Positions 1 through 12,180 of a DNA stretch of 64,000 nt are shown here, piece by piece (within the stretch, counting starts at the first letter, position 1; the number at the start of each line of letters is the position of its first letter). The stretch lies in assembly GCA_905221605.1 (NCBI GenBank), contig CAJNDS010000233.1, forward strand, positions 69,649 to 133,648, in the 5' to 3' direction. The stretch is from Symbiodinium natans. Taxonomy: Eukaryota > Sar > Dinophyceae > Suessiales > Symbiodiniaceae. Under the pieces are notes generated by a model, which saw only the letters and a program-made list of their open reading frames with translations, ran no database searches and was not told where the DNA came from. Made by a program: the position numbers and the translations under genes.

Positions 1-165
1 AAACCCCAAACCCTAAACCCTAAACCGTAAACCCGAACCCTGAACCCTGAACCCAAGCTTGCCTGTCCGAAGCAGAAACCCTGAACCCTGACCCTGAACC
101 CTGAACCCTGAAGCCTGAAGCCTGAAGCCTGAACCCTAAACCCTAAACCCCAAACCCTAAACAAC
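1..165. repeat. Terminal/near-terminal CCCTAAA telomere repeat
   Basis: Imperfect 7-mers of CCCTAAA with CCCTGAA and CCCTGAAG variants begin at base 1. The C-rich strand reads 5'->3' from the left, which is the orientation expected for a left chromosome end. TTTAGGG telomeres are known from plants and dinoflagellates. The copies are degenerate and broken by unique sequence after about 165, so this is probably the inner edge of the telomere or subtelomere and not the pure terminal array. Confidence 0.85.
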
Positions 166-2276
166 CAAAAGTACCGGAGCAGAAGGCCCCCAGCAAAGCC
201 CAGCCGAAGCGGAACCCGAGGCCCGAAACCAACAAACGCGCCGCCTGGAGCCTTGTCTGCCAAGTCGCAGGTGCTTTTGTCCCAGTTGTCCTGGCGACAA
301 GGATAACCCTAAACCCTAAACCCTAAAACCTAGACCCTAGAACCTAGACCCTAGACCCTAGCCCTAAGCTCCCAGGCTTTTGTGCCTCACCCCAAGTGCA
401 GGAGCTCCAACGGTTCTCTTCAAACATTAGGCTTTAGGGTTTAGGGTTTAGGGTCTAGGGATCCGACCTCGGATCTTGACTACTGGCAGAGCCTTAGACG
501 TGACGTTGGGGCGTGATCTGAAGTTTAGGGCTTAGGGTTTTGGGGCTTTGGGTTTACTACTAGGTTTAGAGTTTAGGGTGTACGGGTACCCTCAAGCTAG
601 AAGGAATATGCCTAATGCTAAATTATGTCTAGAATAGAGCCCCCTCTCCTCACCTTTCCCACACACAGGCTTTACTATGATTAGAATTGAAATATCAGAA
701 CTGTCATGATTCGGGTCCCTCAGGTTATTGTTACTCTTATAGAGCATGGGGTGTATGATTGCTACAATTAAGCGAGCCCCTCCCGCCCTCAAACACTACT
801 TCCTAAACATAGCTACTACCATCACCTCCAGTCCCTAAGGCCTGTATAACTGAACCCTAAACCCTAAACCCTAAACCCTACACCCTAAACCCTAAACCCT
901 AAACCCTAAACCCTAACCCTGAACCCTCATTATGCGGCAGCTGCGAGCTCGCATCTTGTCGTGCCCAGGCCCCTGCTTGAGAGTTTCATGGTGCTTATTA
1001 CCCTTTAGTGCCCCAATATGGTTATAATTGGGTTGTAAGTACAGTTATTGCTGGGCTTTTTGAAGTACCATGAACCTCATAGTGGACCCCCAATTCCCAA
1101 CGAACGGCCTGTAAGGCTTCGAGTAGTCTGTGTTGGGTCTATGGGATTTAGGTTTTGGGTTTAGGGTTTCGGGGCTTGCGAGTTTCGGGTTTCGGGGCTT
1201 ACGGGTCTAGGGGCTTACGGGTTTAGGGTTTAGGGGCTTACGGGTTTTGGGGTTCAGGACCCTGAACCCTAAACCCTCAACCCTAAACCTAAATCCGGCC
1301 GGGTTTAGGGTTTAGGGTTGAACCCTCAGCCCCTGAGCCGTCCTTCACTGCACCCCAGCGGGACTCCCGGGCGTCGAAAGCGACCAGCATCACGGGGCCC
1401 GTGTTGTTGAGTTCCACTGAGCCTCCCAAAGCTTAGAGCCCTAAACCCTAAACCCCAAACCCCAAACCCTAAACCCTAAACGCCAACACTTAGGGCTTAA
1501 GATTTACGATTCCAGGTACCTTTGCAGGGAATACCTTTTATCCAAAACAGCTACGGTAGTTGGTTCCTTGTTGGGTCCAGACTCCCGACATCGTCAGTCT
1601 TAAACGTTTGGGGTGTAGGGTTTAGGGTGTAGGGTTTAGGCAACCCACATCAGCTACGATTTGGGTACATGGATCCTCTCAGTCTGCCGGGCTTTGGGAA
1701 GTGCTGTGCTTTAGTGCTAGAACCAAACCCTGGAGACCCGAAACCCTGCAGACCAAAACCCCTAAACCCCAAACCCAAAACCCAAAACCCAAAAACCAAA
1801 ACGCAAAAACCAAAACCCAAAACCCCAAACCCTAAACCCTAAACCCGAAACCCTAACCCCTAAACCCTAAACCCTAATCCCCCAAGACCCCAAACCTTCG
1901 ACTCCGCAAGCCTTTAGGAAGAGCTTAGGGCTTCTAATTAAGCTTTTAGGGTGCCAGAGAATGAATCTGAACCCTCAGCCCTAAACCCTAAACCCTCAAC
2001 CTGAAACTTTACACGCTTGTCCCTCAACCCCAGATTCCCCAAGCTTTGAGGCTTTAGGGTTTAGGGTTTAGGGTTTCGGGTTTCGGGTTTAGGGGTGTAG
2101 GTTCTAGGGTTTAGGGTCGACGGTCAAGGTTAGAGTTCCCATGTTCTGTCCCTTCTCGTGCTTCCCATGAAGAGCTGAGTGCCGTGTTCTACATCCTGCA
2201 CAGAAGCCTTTATGTATGCTGCCCGCCTTCCTGCGGCTGCTCCCCCTAAGCGTTAGATCCCCACAGCCCGAATCTA
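166..2276. repeat. Subtelomeric mosaic with short interstitial telomere blocks
   Basis: Unique-looking segments alternate with short telomere-like blocks. C-strand blocks lie near 303-345, 853-928, 1438-1482 and 1800-1880; G-strand blocks (TTTAGGG, often TTTCGGG) lie near 430-460, 1150-1260 and 2050-2120. The unique filler has frequent stops in all frames and no recognisable coding content. Confidence 0.7.
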
Positions 2277-2422
2277 AGGGTAGTTTTGTGGGCCCTTGGT
2301 ATGGGCCCTTAAAAGGGGACCTTTCAGATACCCCTGATATACCCTATACAAACGAAGGGCCCACACATCAGGACCCTTTCACGAGGGTAAGGGACCATAT
2401 GAAGGGCCCATGAAACTACCCT
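2277..2422. mobile_element. 146-bp MITE-like inverted-repeat element
   Basis: The left end (2277-2295, AGGGTAGTTTTGTGGGCCC) matches the reverse complement of the right end (2404-2422) at 17 of 19 bases. The similarity continues inward to about 35 bp (TGGGCCCTT, two differing bases, TATGG, one differing base, CCCTTA). Nothing between the arms looks coding. A short element with long terminal inverted repeats fits a foldback or MITE-type non-autonomous transposon. No clear target-site duplication is visible, so mobility is inferred. Confidence 0.5.
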
Positions 2423-2448
2423 CAAACTAAACACAAACATGGCACCCT

Positions 2449-2512
2449 AAACCCTAAACCCTGAACCATAAACCCTAAACCCTAAACCCTAAACCCTAAA
2501 CCCTAAACCTAC
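2449..2512. repeat. Interstitial CCCTAAA array
   Basis: About nine copies of CCCTAAA, one with a CCATAAA variant, directly after the inverted-repeat element. Confidence 0.85.
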
Positions 2513-2992
2513 AGTCGCTCACTTGTTGCCTCCCCATTTGACGTGGATCCAAATCTCCGCCACCTGCCGCTGTGTAGAGTCTACGTAGCCCAGCAACCAT
2601 ATTATGACAAGGTTACCCCTTTTGGGGGCTTGGTTACGGTGTAAGGGAACCTGGAATCCAACAAAAAGGGCAAAAGGGCTACCGAAGTGTGTTGAGGGTG
2701 TGGCTTTTTTGCTTTGGCTGCTTGGGGAGTTGCCAGGATCTTCAGGGTTTGAATGGAGGGTCTGGCTTATTTGTCGAACATTGCTTTTTGTGTTAAAGGC
2801 TTTCAAGGTTCTACAGCTGCTATGTTATTCTTACTTCTCCAATAACCCAGGGCAAAAAAAACAAGGTTAAACTCAAATATTCCTACTACATAAGGAAACC
2901 CGAAAAGTTTAAAGTTCAACCAAAGGCGAAGTGGAAGTGTATTGATAGTGCTTGCATGCTGTGTAATTTCTTGGGGGGGCGCGGGCTTGCGG
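2513..2992. other. Spacer, no gene seen
   Basis: Mixed-composition sequence between two telomere-repeat blocks. Overlapping open frames of 88-95 codons on both strands have no coding-like composition and no recognisable motif. Confidence 0.5.
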
Positions 2993-3246
2993 CCCTAAAC
3001 CCTAAACCCTAAACCCTAAACCCTAAACCCTAAACCCTAAACCCTAAACCCTAAACCCTAAACCCTAAACCCTAAACCCTAAACCCTAAATGATGTGAAG
3101 GACCGACTTTAGAACTCCAGACGCGTCAAAGGGCCTGAACTTGGCGGGCTGACATGCTGACCCTAAACCCTAAACCCTAAACCCTAAACCCTAAACCCTA
3201 AACCCTAAACCCTAAACCCTAAACCCTAAACCCTAAACCCTAAACC
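2993..3246. repeat. Two interstitial CCCTAAA arrays
   Basis: Near-perfect 7-mer arrays at 2993-3090 (about 14 copies) and 3161-3246 (about 12 copies) flank a 70-bp spacer. Their purity is much higher than that of the first 165 bases, so these interstitial blocks are either young or maintained. Confidence 0.9.
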
Positions 3247-4030
3247 CCGGGTAGGACGTGTCGTCGCACCTTTCCCTTCCTCATGAGGGGGCTCACAACT
3301 TCAATATGAGCCCCAAAACCAAAGCAAAAAGCCCAAATCCCTAACTCCCAAACCCTAAAGCCGAAACCCTGTAAATCTAACCCTCAGACCCAAGTCTGAA
3401 CCAAAACACCCCAAACCCGGAGCCCTCATCCCTACACCAAAGCCTTGCACCCCAATTCGGGCGGAGGAATCAAAACATGCAAGCTGCAAGGATGACAACA
3501 CCGACAGTTTAGGCTTCAGGGTTCAGGGTTTCGAGCTGACATGATTTGGGGACTCCTGCCTCTGAATAAAACCACGACCCTGAATCCTAAGCCCCCAATT
3601 TGAGGGGTTATTCAGATATTCAGAGGCAGGAGTAGCAGTTCAGAGTTCCTGTGGCAGGAGTAGCAAAGCCAGGGTTGAAGGTTGAATTGCGCACTTCTGC
3701 CATGCTGACTGAGGGCTTAGGCTTTCGAACCCCAAACCCTGAACCCTAAACCCTACACCCCACACTTCGTAGCTATCTACTACATACGAGAGTCGAGCAT
3801 CTGCTTAAGGCAGAGCAAGAGGCTGTAGAGTGGGATTTGCAAGCGCGGGGAGAGCGAGCGGATGATGCTTTTGGAACCAAATGTGCGCTCGTTCTTCGCC
3901 ATTGGGGGATTGGGGGTGGGGGGGGGGGGGGGTGGGGGGCGGGGGCCCTATGGCCCTAAGCCCTGAAGCCCTAAACCCCAGAGCCCTAAAGCCCTAAAGC
4001 CCCAAAGCCCCAAAGCCCTACACCTCTCGA
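3247..4030. other. Spacer with G-rich tract, no gene seen
   Basis: Degenerate telomere-like words are scattered here (3330-3440, 3955-4020). A G-rich tract lies at about 3904-3950. An imperfect local repeat of a CAGAGGCAGGAGT-like word occurs near 3560-3660 in both orientations. No open frame of note. Confidence 0.5.
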
Positions 4031-4540
4031 CTTGAAACCCTAAACCCTAAACCCTAAACCCTAAACCCTAAACCCTAAACACTAAACCCTAGACCCCAAA
4101 ACCCAAAACCCAAATCAAACCTAAACCCTAAACCCTAAACCCTAAACCCTAAACCCTAAACCCTAAACCCTAAACCCTAAACCCTAAACCCTAAACCCTA
4201 AACCCTAAACCCTAAACCCTAAACCCCAAACCCCAAACCCTACCCCGACACCCCCGCCTTGGAAGTCTCAGCTTGGTCCGCCTCTGCCAGGCTCGGGGTA
4301 GGAGGTTCGGCTTAGGGCCCTAAACCCTAAACCCTAAACCCTAAACCCTAAACCCTTAACCCTAAACCCTAAACCCTAAACCCTAAACCCTAAACCCTAA
4401 ACCCTAAACCCCTAAACCCCTAAACCCCTAAACCTTAAACCCCTAAACCCCTAAACCCCTAAACCCCTGAACCCCTGAACCCCTGAACCCCTGAACCCCT
4501 GAACCCCTGAACCCCTGAACCCCTGAACCCCTGAACCTTC
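4031..4540. repeat. Interstitial CCCTAAA arrays grading into AACCCCTG octamers
   Basis: CCCTAAA arrays lie at about 4035-4090, 4120-4230 and 4318-4410. The last passes through CCCCTAAA (8-mer) into about ten copies of AACCCCTG by 4540. The stepwise change of repeat unit within one array is seen directly. Confidence 0.9.
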
Positions 4541-5721
4541 TCCCTTTCAGAGTTTAGGGCCTTGAGGCGGTCTTATCCTAGGGTCCATGCACCTATATTC
4601 TTTAGACGAATATTATTGGGCCTCTGAAGCTACGCTATGGGAACCCTGTTACCGCCCAAGAAGAAAGTTCATGGACCCTTTAGAGTTGGAGTAGAAGTCT
4701 TCCGTGCCAAACCCCCCCAAAAACCAACTAGCTCTAGCTATGGCCAACCCACTGATATCCCTACTGAGGACTACCCACGAGCCTCCAAGCAAGGATACAG
4801 GCCTTAGGAAACCCTAAACCCCAAACCCGCGATCTACGGTCGCGAAAGAGGCATCGGGGTCGTAAGCTCCTGTAAAGGCTTTCGAGTTCTGCGCGCATGG
4901 CATCCATATCAGTCTCTGGAACTCTGGGTATCCTTGGAGTTCAAGGGTTTAGGGTTTCAGGTTTGGGGTCTAAGGCATGGGTTAGGGCTTGTAGGGTTTG
5001 GGAGTCCAATCGAACTCGCCGTGAGCTCACGAGGTCTTCGGTGTAAGATTTGATGCGTGTATATATTAATGCAAAATAAGTGTTAGTTTTTATGTATATC
5101 TATGCATATCATCATCTCGCTCTATCTACTTCTCTATCGTCTATCTATCTATCTATCTATCTAGCTATACTTGCAGATGTGCCTTTACGTATGGAGCGCT
5201 GTAAGGTCTTGATTGATAGCTCCCCGAAAGGACACCCAACAATATAGACTCTCCAGAATGACAAAACAAAGCCTAATATGTGTGTATATATATATATAAA
5301 GATGTATACGCAGAGAATCCATGTATGTGCAAGCCTCCCATGTGCCCACGCTTGCACAGCGCGCACGCCATGTACGCGTGCAAAATGAGAGGCAGGCAGC
5401 AGAAGAAGAAGCAGCAGCAGCAGCAGCAGAGTCGGGCTTGGAGCTTTGGCCACTCCGCCTTTTTCATAGGATCCTCTTAGACTTGAGATAGGGCTTGCAG
5501 GGTTTAGGGGTTTAGGGTGCCTGAACCCTAAACCCTGAACCCTGAACCCCAAACCCTAAACCCTAAACCCGAAACCCTAAACCCAAAACCCAAAACCCAA
5601 AACCCTAAGCCCTAAACCCTAAACCCTGAACCCAAGCTTGCCTGTCCGAAGCAGAAGCCGCCCAAGTGCCAAGCATGATTGGCCTACCGATGTCGCCGTG
5701 AGAGGACCGAGAGCCAAACAG
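4541..5721. other. Spacer with microsatellites, no gene seen
   Basis: Contains TATC repeats near 5135-5165, a TA-rich stretch near 5283-5300 and a CAG-type run near 5400-5430, plus short degenerate telomere-like blocks at 4800-4830, 4940-5000 and 5500-5640. The run at 5400-5430 gives polyglutamine or polyleucine in the local open frames, which are microsatellite translations and not genes. Confidence 0.5.
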
Positions 5722-5724
5722 GGT

Positions 5725-5960
5725 AGGGTTTAGGGTTTAGGGTTTAGGGTTTAGGGTTTAGGGTTAGGTTTAGGGTTTAGGGTTTAGGGTTTAGGGTTTA
5801 GGGTTTAGGGTTTAGGGTTTAGGGTTTAGGGTTTAGGGTTTAGGGTTTAGGGTTTAGGGTTTAGGGTTTAGGGTTTAGGGTTTAGGGTTTAGGGTTTAGG
5901 GTTTAGGGTTTGGGGTTTGGGGTTTAGGGCTTAGGGTTTAGGGTTTAGGGCTTCGGGTGT
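5725..5960. repeat. Long interstitial TTTAGGG array (G-strand)
   Basis: About 30 near-perfect TTTAGGG copies, one lacking bases near 5765, ending in TTTGGGG variants. This is the longest telomere-type array in the window and it is inverted relative to the left-end array. A shorter block follows at 6205-6262. Confidence 0.92.
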
Positions 5961-6204
5961 AGAGTTTGGGGTTATGAGGAGCTGGGCTTCGAGCTTGCGG
6001 ATTCATGGGTCAGGGGCCTTGAGGGCTTTGAAACCTCACCCTTGCAACTCTGACTCTACAAACCCTAAGCCTTAAAGTTTAGGGTTTAGGGTCTAGGGTT
6101 TAGGGTTTAAGTTTCGGGTTTAGGGCCTAGGTTTTGGGTTTTGGGTTTCCTCGCAGAAACCATGAGTCGACTGGACTGGAGGTGGGTTGAGGTCCTCTGC
6201 ACCA

Positions 6205-6262
6205 TGTTGAGTTTAGGGTTTAGGGTTTAGGGTTTAGGGTTTAGGGTTTAGGGTTTAGAGTT
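6205..6262. repeat. Interstitial TTTAGGG block (G-strand)
   Basis: About eight TTTAGGG copies. Flanking sequence (5961-6204 and 6263-6630) is degenerate telomere-like filler without coding signal. Confidence 0.85.
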
Positions 6263-6630
6263 TATGGGGTTCCGAATTTTCTTCTGAACTCTACACCCTG
6301 GGCCAGCACTAAACCTAAACCCTAAACCCTAAACCTGACAATCCCAAGGCTTCTGACCCTGAAGCGAATCGAAGAAATTGGCCCTATAGGCTCCGGCCAA
6401 CATTCCTTCCCGAAGCCTTATGTGCTGACACCCTGGTGGATCAGGGTTTAGGGTTTAGGGAAGGGCTTACTTAGAGGTTTAGGGGTTTAGGACTTAGGGG
6501 TTTCGGGCTTAGCGGTTTAGGGGTTTGGGGCTAAGCCGCTAAGCGTCACAACCCGAAATCCCCAGACTTTGCTGCGACGGTAGGAGTCTCTCTTGCCACC
6601 TGCATCAGCAAGAGCGTGGCCCTGGCCTTC

Positions 6631-6719
6631 AAACCCTAAACCCTAAACCCTAACCCTAAACCCTAAACCCTAAACCCTAAACCCTAAACCCTAAACCCTA
6701 AACCCTAAACCCTAAACCC
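6631..6719. repeat. Interstitial CCCTAAA array
   Basis: About twelve CCCTAAA copies. It marks the left side of the higher-order repeat region that starts near 6.95 kb. Confidence 0.9.
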
Positions 6720-6949
6720 AGATGATTCCGCACCCCACGGAGCCAGACATCAAGTACCCGGGGCAGTATGGATAGGATTTGGGGGATTATAATTAATCAG
6801 GATAGTAGGAAAATTGGAGATAGCCAGTTGAAAACCGCAGTGCAACGGCAATATCAATGTCGGGTGCCCTGCTTTGAATCTCAAGCAATTCCATGCTTCC
6901 GGCAAAGATCGCATTCAAGCTATCACACTCCATGAAGGTCAGAGTCACA

Positions 6950-9900
6950 TGATCAAAGTCTGCAGCATGCTGTCAGACTAGTCCGACTTTTGTTTGGATC
7001 ATCATTGCCAGCTTGCACAAACCAACAAACCACCAACATGAACCGCCAACGCGCCATCGGACAAGTGAGGGCACTCGGCCTCAAAAGCGACATCTGCCAA
7101 GCATGTCCCACAACGATGCTGATTTCGCAGCTTGCCTTCTTTGCAGAAAAAACCAGCACCCCTTGCAGTGCGACGGCATGTTCATGGGTACAAATACCGG
7201 ACACGTTGCTTGCATTTCACACGCGTAAGCCATAAACCGCGCGCACTTCACTTCCTGCAACTATCTCGCGTTCAAGCTGTGACGCTCGAACACAGGTGGT
7301 CAGAGTCGTACAATGAACCATCTCACCAGCTTGTTGTCAGACTAGTCCGACTTTTGATGGGATCATCATTGCCATCCTTCTTGTTCGCAAGGACATGCAA
7401 ACCACAAACATGAACTGCCAGCGCGTCAACGGGCAACACCAATGTTCTTTGGGAAGTGTCCGATGGGCGTATCTCGGACCCATCAAAAACCAATGCAGCG
7501 CGACGGCAGTTTCATTCGTGTAAACACGTGGGACGTTCATATTAATACACAGACGATACCGTGCTTCCGGCAAAGATCGCATTCAAGCTATCACACTCCA
7601 TGAAGGTCAGAGTCACATGATCAAAGTCTGCAGCATGCTGTCAGACTAGTCCGACTTTTGTTTGGATCATCATTGCCATCTTGCACAAACCAACAAACCA
7701 CCAACATGACCCGCCAACGCGCCATCGGACAAGTGAGGGCACTCGGCCTCAAAATCGACATCTGCCAAGCATGTCCCACAACGATGCTGATTTCTCAGCT
7801 TGCCTTCTTTGCAGAATCAAAGCCAGCACCCCTTGCAGTGCGACGGCATTTTCATGGGTACAAACACCGGACACGTTGCTTGCATTTCGCACACGTAAGC
7901 CATAAACCGCGCGAACTTCACTTCCTGCAACTATCTCGCGTTCAAGCTGTGACGCTCGAACACAGGTGGTCAGAGTCGTACAATGAACCATTTCACCAGC
8001 TTGTTGTCAGACTAGTCCGACTTTTGATGGGATCATCATTGCCATCCTTCTTGATCTGGGCGCGCGCAGACCAGCAAACCATAATTAAACAGGAACCGCC
8101 AGACACATCAATGTTCTTTTGGAAGCATCCGACGGATCCATCTCGGATCCAAGTCAAAAAGCCATGCAGTGCGACGGCAGTTTTCATGCACACGTCGCAT
8201 TCAAGCTACTGGTATGACGTCAGAGTCACATAATCAAAGATCTCTGCAGCTTGCTGTCAGATCTAGTCCGACATATGTTTCTATCATCATTGCCATCTTT
8301 TCAACCGCCCAAACAACCTGAACAACCAACGCCACAGCCCACAGACCGAATCACTGGGCCTTGACAGTGACATGTTTCTGCCAAGTATTCCGCACAAGCA
8401 TGCTGATTTCGCAGCTTGTGCTGCTAAGAACCCAAGTCTGAACCCCCAGGAAGAGCGACGGCCTTTTCATTGGAGCAAACACCGGGCGTGTTGTTGCATT
8501 TCACACACGTAAGCCGTGAGCCGCGCGCACTTCCTGAAGAGGTTGCATTGAAGCTGTGACGCGCGACACGAATGGTCAGAGTCGTGCTATAAACCATCTC
8601 ACCAGCTTGTTGTCAGACTAGTCCGACTTTTGTTGGGGTCATCATTGCCATCCTTCTTGATCTGAGCGCGCGCAGACCAGCAAACCACACGCAGGAACCG
8701 CCAGACACATCAATGTTCTGTTGGAAGTGTCCGACGGGTGTATCTCGGACCCAAGTCAGAAACCAATGCGGTGCGACGGCAGTTTCATTCGGGTAAACAC
8801 CGTTCCATTGAACCCGAATACACAGACGACACCGCCCTTCATGCACACGTCGCATGCAAGCTACGGCGTCAGAGTCACGTACTCAAAGATCTCTGCAGCT
8901 TGCTTTCAGATCTAGTCCGACATATGCTTCTATCATCATTGCCATCTTTTCAACCGCCCAAACAACCTGAACAACCAACGCCACAGCCCACAGACCGAAT
9001 CACTGGGCCTTGACAGTGACATGTTTCTGCCAAGTATTCCGCACAAGCATGCTGATTTCGCAGCTTGTGCTGCTAAGAACCCAAGTCTGAACCCCTAGGA
9101 AGTGCGACGGCCTTTTCATTGGAGCAAACACCGGGCGTGTTGCTTGAATTTCACACACGTAAGCCGTGAGCCGCGCGCACTTCCTGAAGAGGTTGCATTG
9201 AAGCTGTGACGCGCGGCACGAATGGTCAGAGCCGTGCAATAAACCATCTCACCAGCTTGTTGTCAGACTAGTCCGACTTTTGTTGGGGTCATCATTGCCA
9301 TCCTTCTTGATCTGGGCGCGCACAGACCAGCAAATCACACGCAGGAACCGCCAGACACATCAATGTTCTGTTGGAAGTGTCCGACGGGTGTATCTCGGAC
9401 CCAAGTCAGAAACCAATGCAATGCGAGTGCGACGGCAGTTTCATTCGGGTAAACACTGGGCCCGTACCATTGAACCCGAATACACAGACGACACCGCACA
9501 TCATGCACATGTCGCATTCAAGCTACGGCGTCAGAGTCACATAATCAAAGATCTCTGCAGCTTGCTGTCAGATCTAGTCCGACATATGTTTCTATCATCA
9601 TTGCCATCTTTTCGACCGCCCAAACAATCTGAACAACCAACACCACAGCCCACAGACCGAATCACTGGGCCTTGACAGTGACGTGTTTCTGCCAAGAATT
9701 CCGCACAAGCATGCTGACTTCGCAGCTTGTGCTGCTAAGAACCCAAGTCAGAACCCCCAGGCAGTGCGACGGCCTTTTCATTGGCGCAAACACCGGGCAT
9801 GTTGCTTGCATTTCACACACGTAAGCCGTAAACCGCGCGCACTTCCTGAAGAGATTGCATTGAAGCTGTGACGCTCGAACCGAATGGTCAGAGTCGTGCA

Positions 9901-10480
9901 AATAGCAGTCTCTGCAGCTTGTTGTCAGACTAGTCCGACTTTTGTTGGGGTCATCATTGCTATTCATTGCCATCCTTCTTGATCTGGGAGCGAGCAGACC
10001 AGCAAACCATAAACAGGAACCGCCAGACACATCAATGTTCTTTTGGAAGCATCCGACGGATCCATCTCGGATCCAAGTCAAAAAGCCATGCAGTGCGACG
10101 GCAGTTTTCATGCACACGTCGCATTCAAGCTACTGGTATGACGTCAGAGTCACATAATCAAAGATCTCTGCAGCTTGCTGTCAGATCTAGTCCGACATAT
10201 GTTTATGTCATCATTGCCATCTTTTCAACAGCCCAAACAATATGAACCGCCCAACGTGTCACTTGGCCTTGACAGTGACATGCTTCTGCCAAGCATGCCG
10301 CACAAGCATGCTGATTTCGCAGCTTGTGCTGTTAAGAACCCAAGCCAGAGCCCATTACTGCATGGCGGAACTTTCGGTTGCAAGCGCCGGCCCTTGCATT
10401 CTTTCACGCACGCAAGGCAAAGATCACATGTGAGCGACGACTCCTCACACGGGCTATGGGTGGCCATGGGCTTCCACCCC
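6950..10480. repeat. Higher-order tandem repeat, unit about 0.61-0.67 kb
   Basis: Two anchor words recur. CTAGTCCGACTTTTG appears near 6978, 7344, 7645, 8012, 8619, 9270 and 9932. TCTAGTCCGACATATG appears near 8260, 8910, 9573 and 10185. Each is followed by ATCATCATTGCCAT. Equivalent anchors are spaced about 610-667 bp, so the block is roughly five to six diverged copies of a composite unit. Open frames of 60-190 codons on both strands recur with the repeat but shift frame between copies, so coding is unlikely. A truncated anchor occurs at about 10,606, outside the block. Confidence 0.85.
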
Positions 10481-10834
10481 TAGGTTCCCCCCCTTGAAAT
10501 ACCTCAATCCCCAAATAGCCTTAATTGTGAACCAAGGGGGGGCGGGGTGTATGGAGGGGTGTAGTAGGGGAACCCATGATAACAATCTTTGCAGCTCGCA
10601 GTCAGACGACTAGTCCGACATCATCATTACTGGCGTCGATGGGGTGAGGCCGAAACCCAACACATGCAACAAGCCAGCGGCCAAACGTCGGTTACAGGAG
10701 GCCCACACAACGAAAAAACAAAAAGCATGCAAGGAGTTCAACTCTGCGTTTACAGCCTTGTGAACAAGAGGAAAACACTCTGGCCTACGCAGAACGCGAA
10801 GTTCTCTAGATGCCACTGTGCCAATCTCTTTACA
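10481..10834. other. Spacer, no gene seen
   Basis: Unique sequence holding a truncated repeat anchor near 10,600. The open frames on both strands (80-83 codons) lack recognisable features. Confidence 0.5.
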
Positions 10835-11100
10835 CCCTAAACCTTCAACCCTAAACCTCAAAACCTATACCCCAAAATCCTAAGCCCTCGACCTTAAAAC
10901 CTAAACCTTAAACCCTCCTTACAAAACCCTAAGCCCTGAACCCTAGACCTTAAACCCTAAACCTTCAACTCTGCCTATACCCTAAGCCCTAAGCCCTAAG
11001 CCCTAAGCCCTAAGCCCTAAGCCCTAAGCCCTAAGCCCTAAGCCCTAAGCCCTAAGCCCTAAGCCCTAAGCCCTAAACCCTAAACCCTAAACCCGAACCC
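10835..11100. repeat. Telomere-like block with CCCTAAG variant array
   Basis: Degenerate CCCTAAA-like words lead into about 14 clean copies of the variant CCCTAAG (about 10,980-11,075), followed by a few canonical CCCTAAA copies. A homogeneous variant sub-array points to local amplification of a mutated unit. Confidence 0.9.
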
Positions 11101-11940
11101 TGCTTCTACCCTAAAAGCCCCAGAGGGTCGAGGACTGCAGCCTCCCAAGACCCACGCAGCAACAAGCGGCGTATAGATCAGAACAAGCGGATCCACGCCC
11201 ATGCCAGCAAGCTGATTCGTGTATGCAATGCAGGCATGCATGCATAGGCTTGGGTCTCCCAAAGCATAATATAGGCGCCTTAAGACTTGGACGAGGGTGT
11301 GGCGGGGGGGGGGGGGTTATTATAGCATAACTATCATGGGACCCTAAGGGAACTCTAACAGTCATCATTCCGACCGTTATAGTAATCGGTTGTTGCGCCA
11401 AGGCTGAAAGGAAACCACGAGTTCGCAACGCTACGTGGATGACAAGAGCCATAACACGGCCCCAGCAAGCACCCCATTCCGATTCCGGTTGATCCACCTT
11501 GTCTGTCACTCTTGTCGTCCGGGTGCTCAAAAACGGGACAGCACTTTGCGTCAGGACCTATGTTCACCTTCGACAGAAGTTGCGACTCTCACAGGCTATG
11601 ACGCGGTTTAGGGCCTCGGGTTGACCCTGAGCACCTGAACCCTACCCTAAATCCCAAACCCCCCCAAAAAGCACCCTCAACCCTCCCGGCGAACAAAACC
11701 CCCCAAATTAAGCCTTCAACCCTCAACCCTCAACCCTTAACCCTAAACCCCAAAAAGCCGTAGACCCCCCCCCCTCCCCCGCCCCCCTCCCCCCTCCCCC
11801 CCCCCCCCCCCCCCCTCCCCCCCTCCCCCCCACCAGGTCCCCGAGTTGACTCTGCCTGCAATGTGACGTTTGCTTCCAGCTTGGCGTGCGTCCATCCTTC
11901 GAACTGCGGACTCAAGGCCCCCGAGTTGGTGAATCTCAGG
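11101..11940. other. Spacer with poly-G and poly-C tracts, no gene seen
   Basis: Holds a G tract at about 11,303-11,317 and a 67-bp C-rich tract at about 11,766-11,832. The word GGGACCCTAAGGGAACT (11,338-11,354) is repeated at 14,577. The open frames are low-complexity or unremarkable. Confidence 0.5.
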
Positions 11941-12180
11941 ACGGGTTTAGGGTTTAGGGTTTAGGGTTTAGGGTTTGGGGTTTGGGGTTTGGGGCTTAGG
12001 GTTTAAGGTTTAGGGTTTGGGGTTTAGGGTTTAGGGTATAGGGTTTCGGGTTTAGGGTTTAGGGTTCAGGGGTCAGGGTTTAGGGTTTAGGGTTCACGTG
12101 TCAGGGTTTAGGGTTTAGGGTTTGGGGTTTAGGGTTTAGGGTTTAGTTTAGGGTCTGGAGGTCTAGGGTTGAGGGTTTAG
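11941..12180. repeat. Interstitial TTTAGGG block, degenerate
   Basis: G-strand telomere-like array with TTTGGGG, TTCAGGG and TTTCGGG variants. The spacer to 12,780 (including a 68-codon open frame at 12,338-12,544) shows no defensible gene. Confidence 0.85.

Noticed and set aside
7658-8233. 191-codon frame in the higher-order repeat and similar frames in other copies
   Set aside because: Frames shift and break between copies, so they are not kept as proteins.
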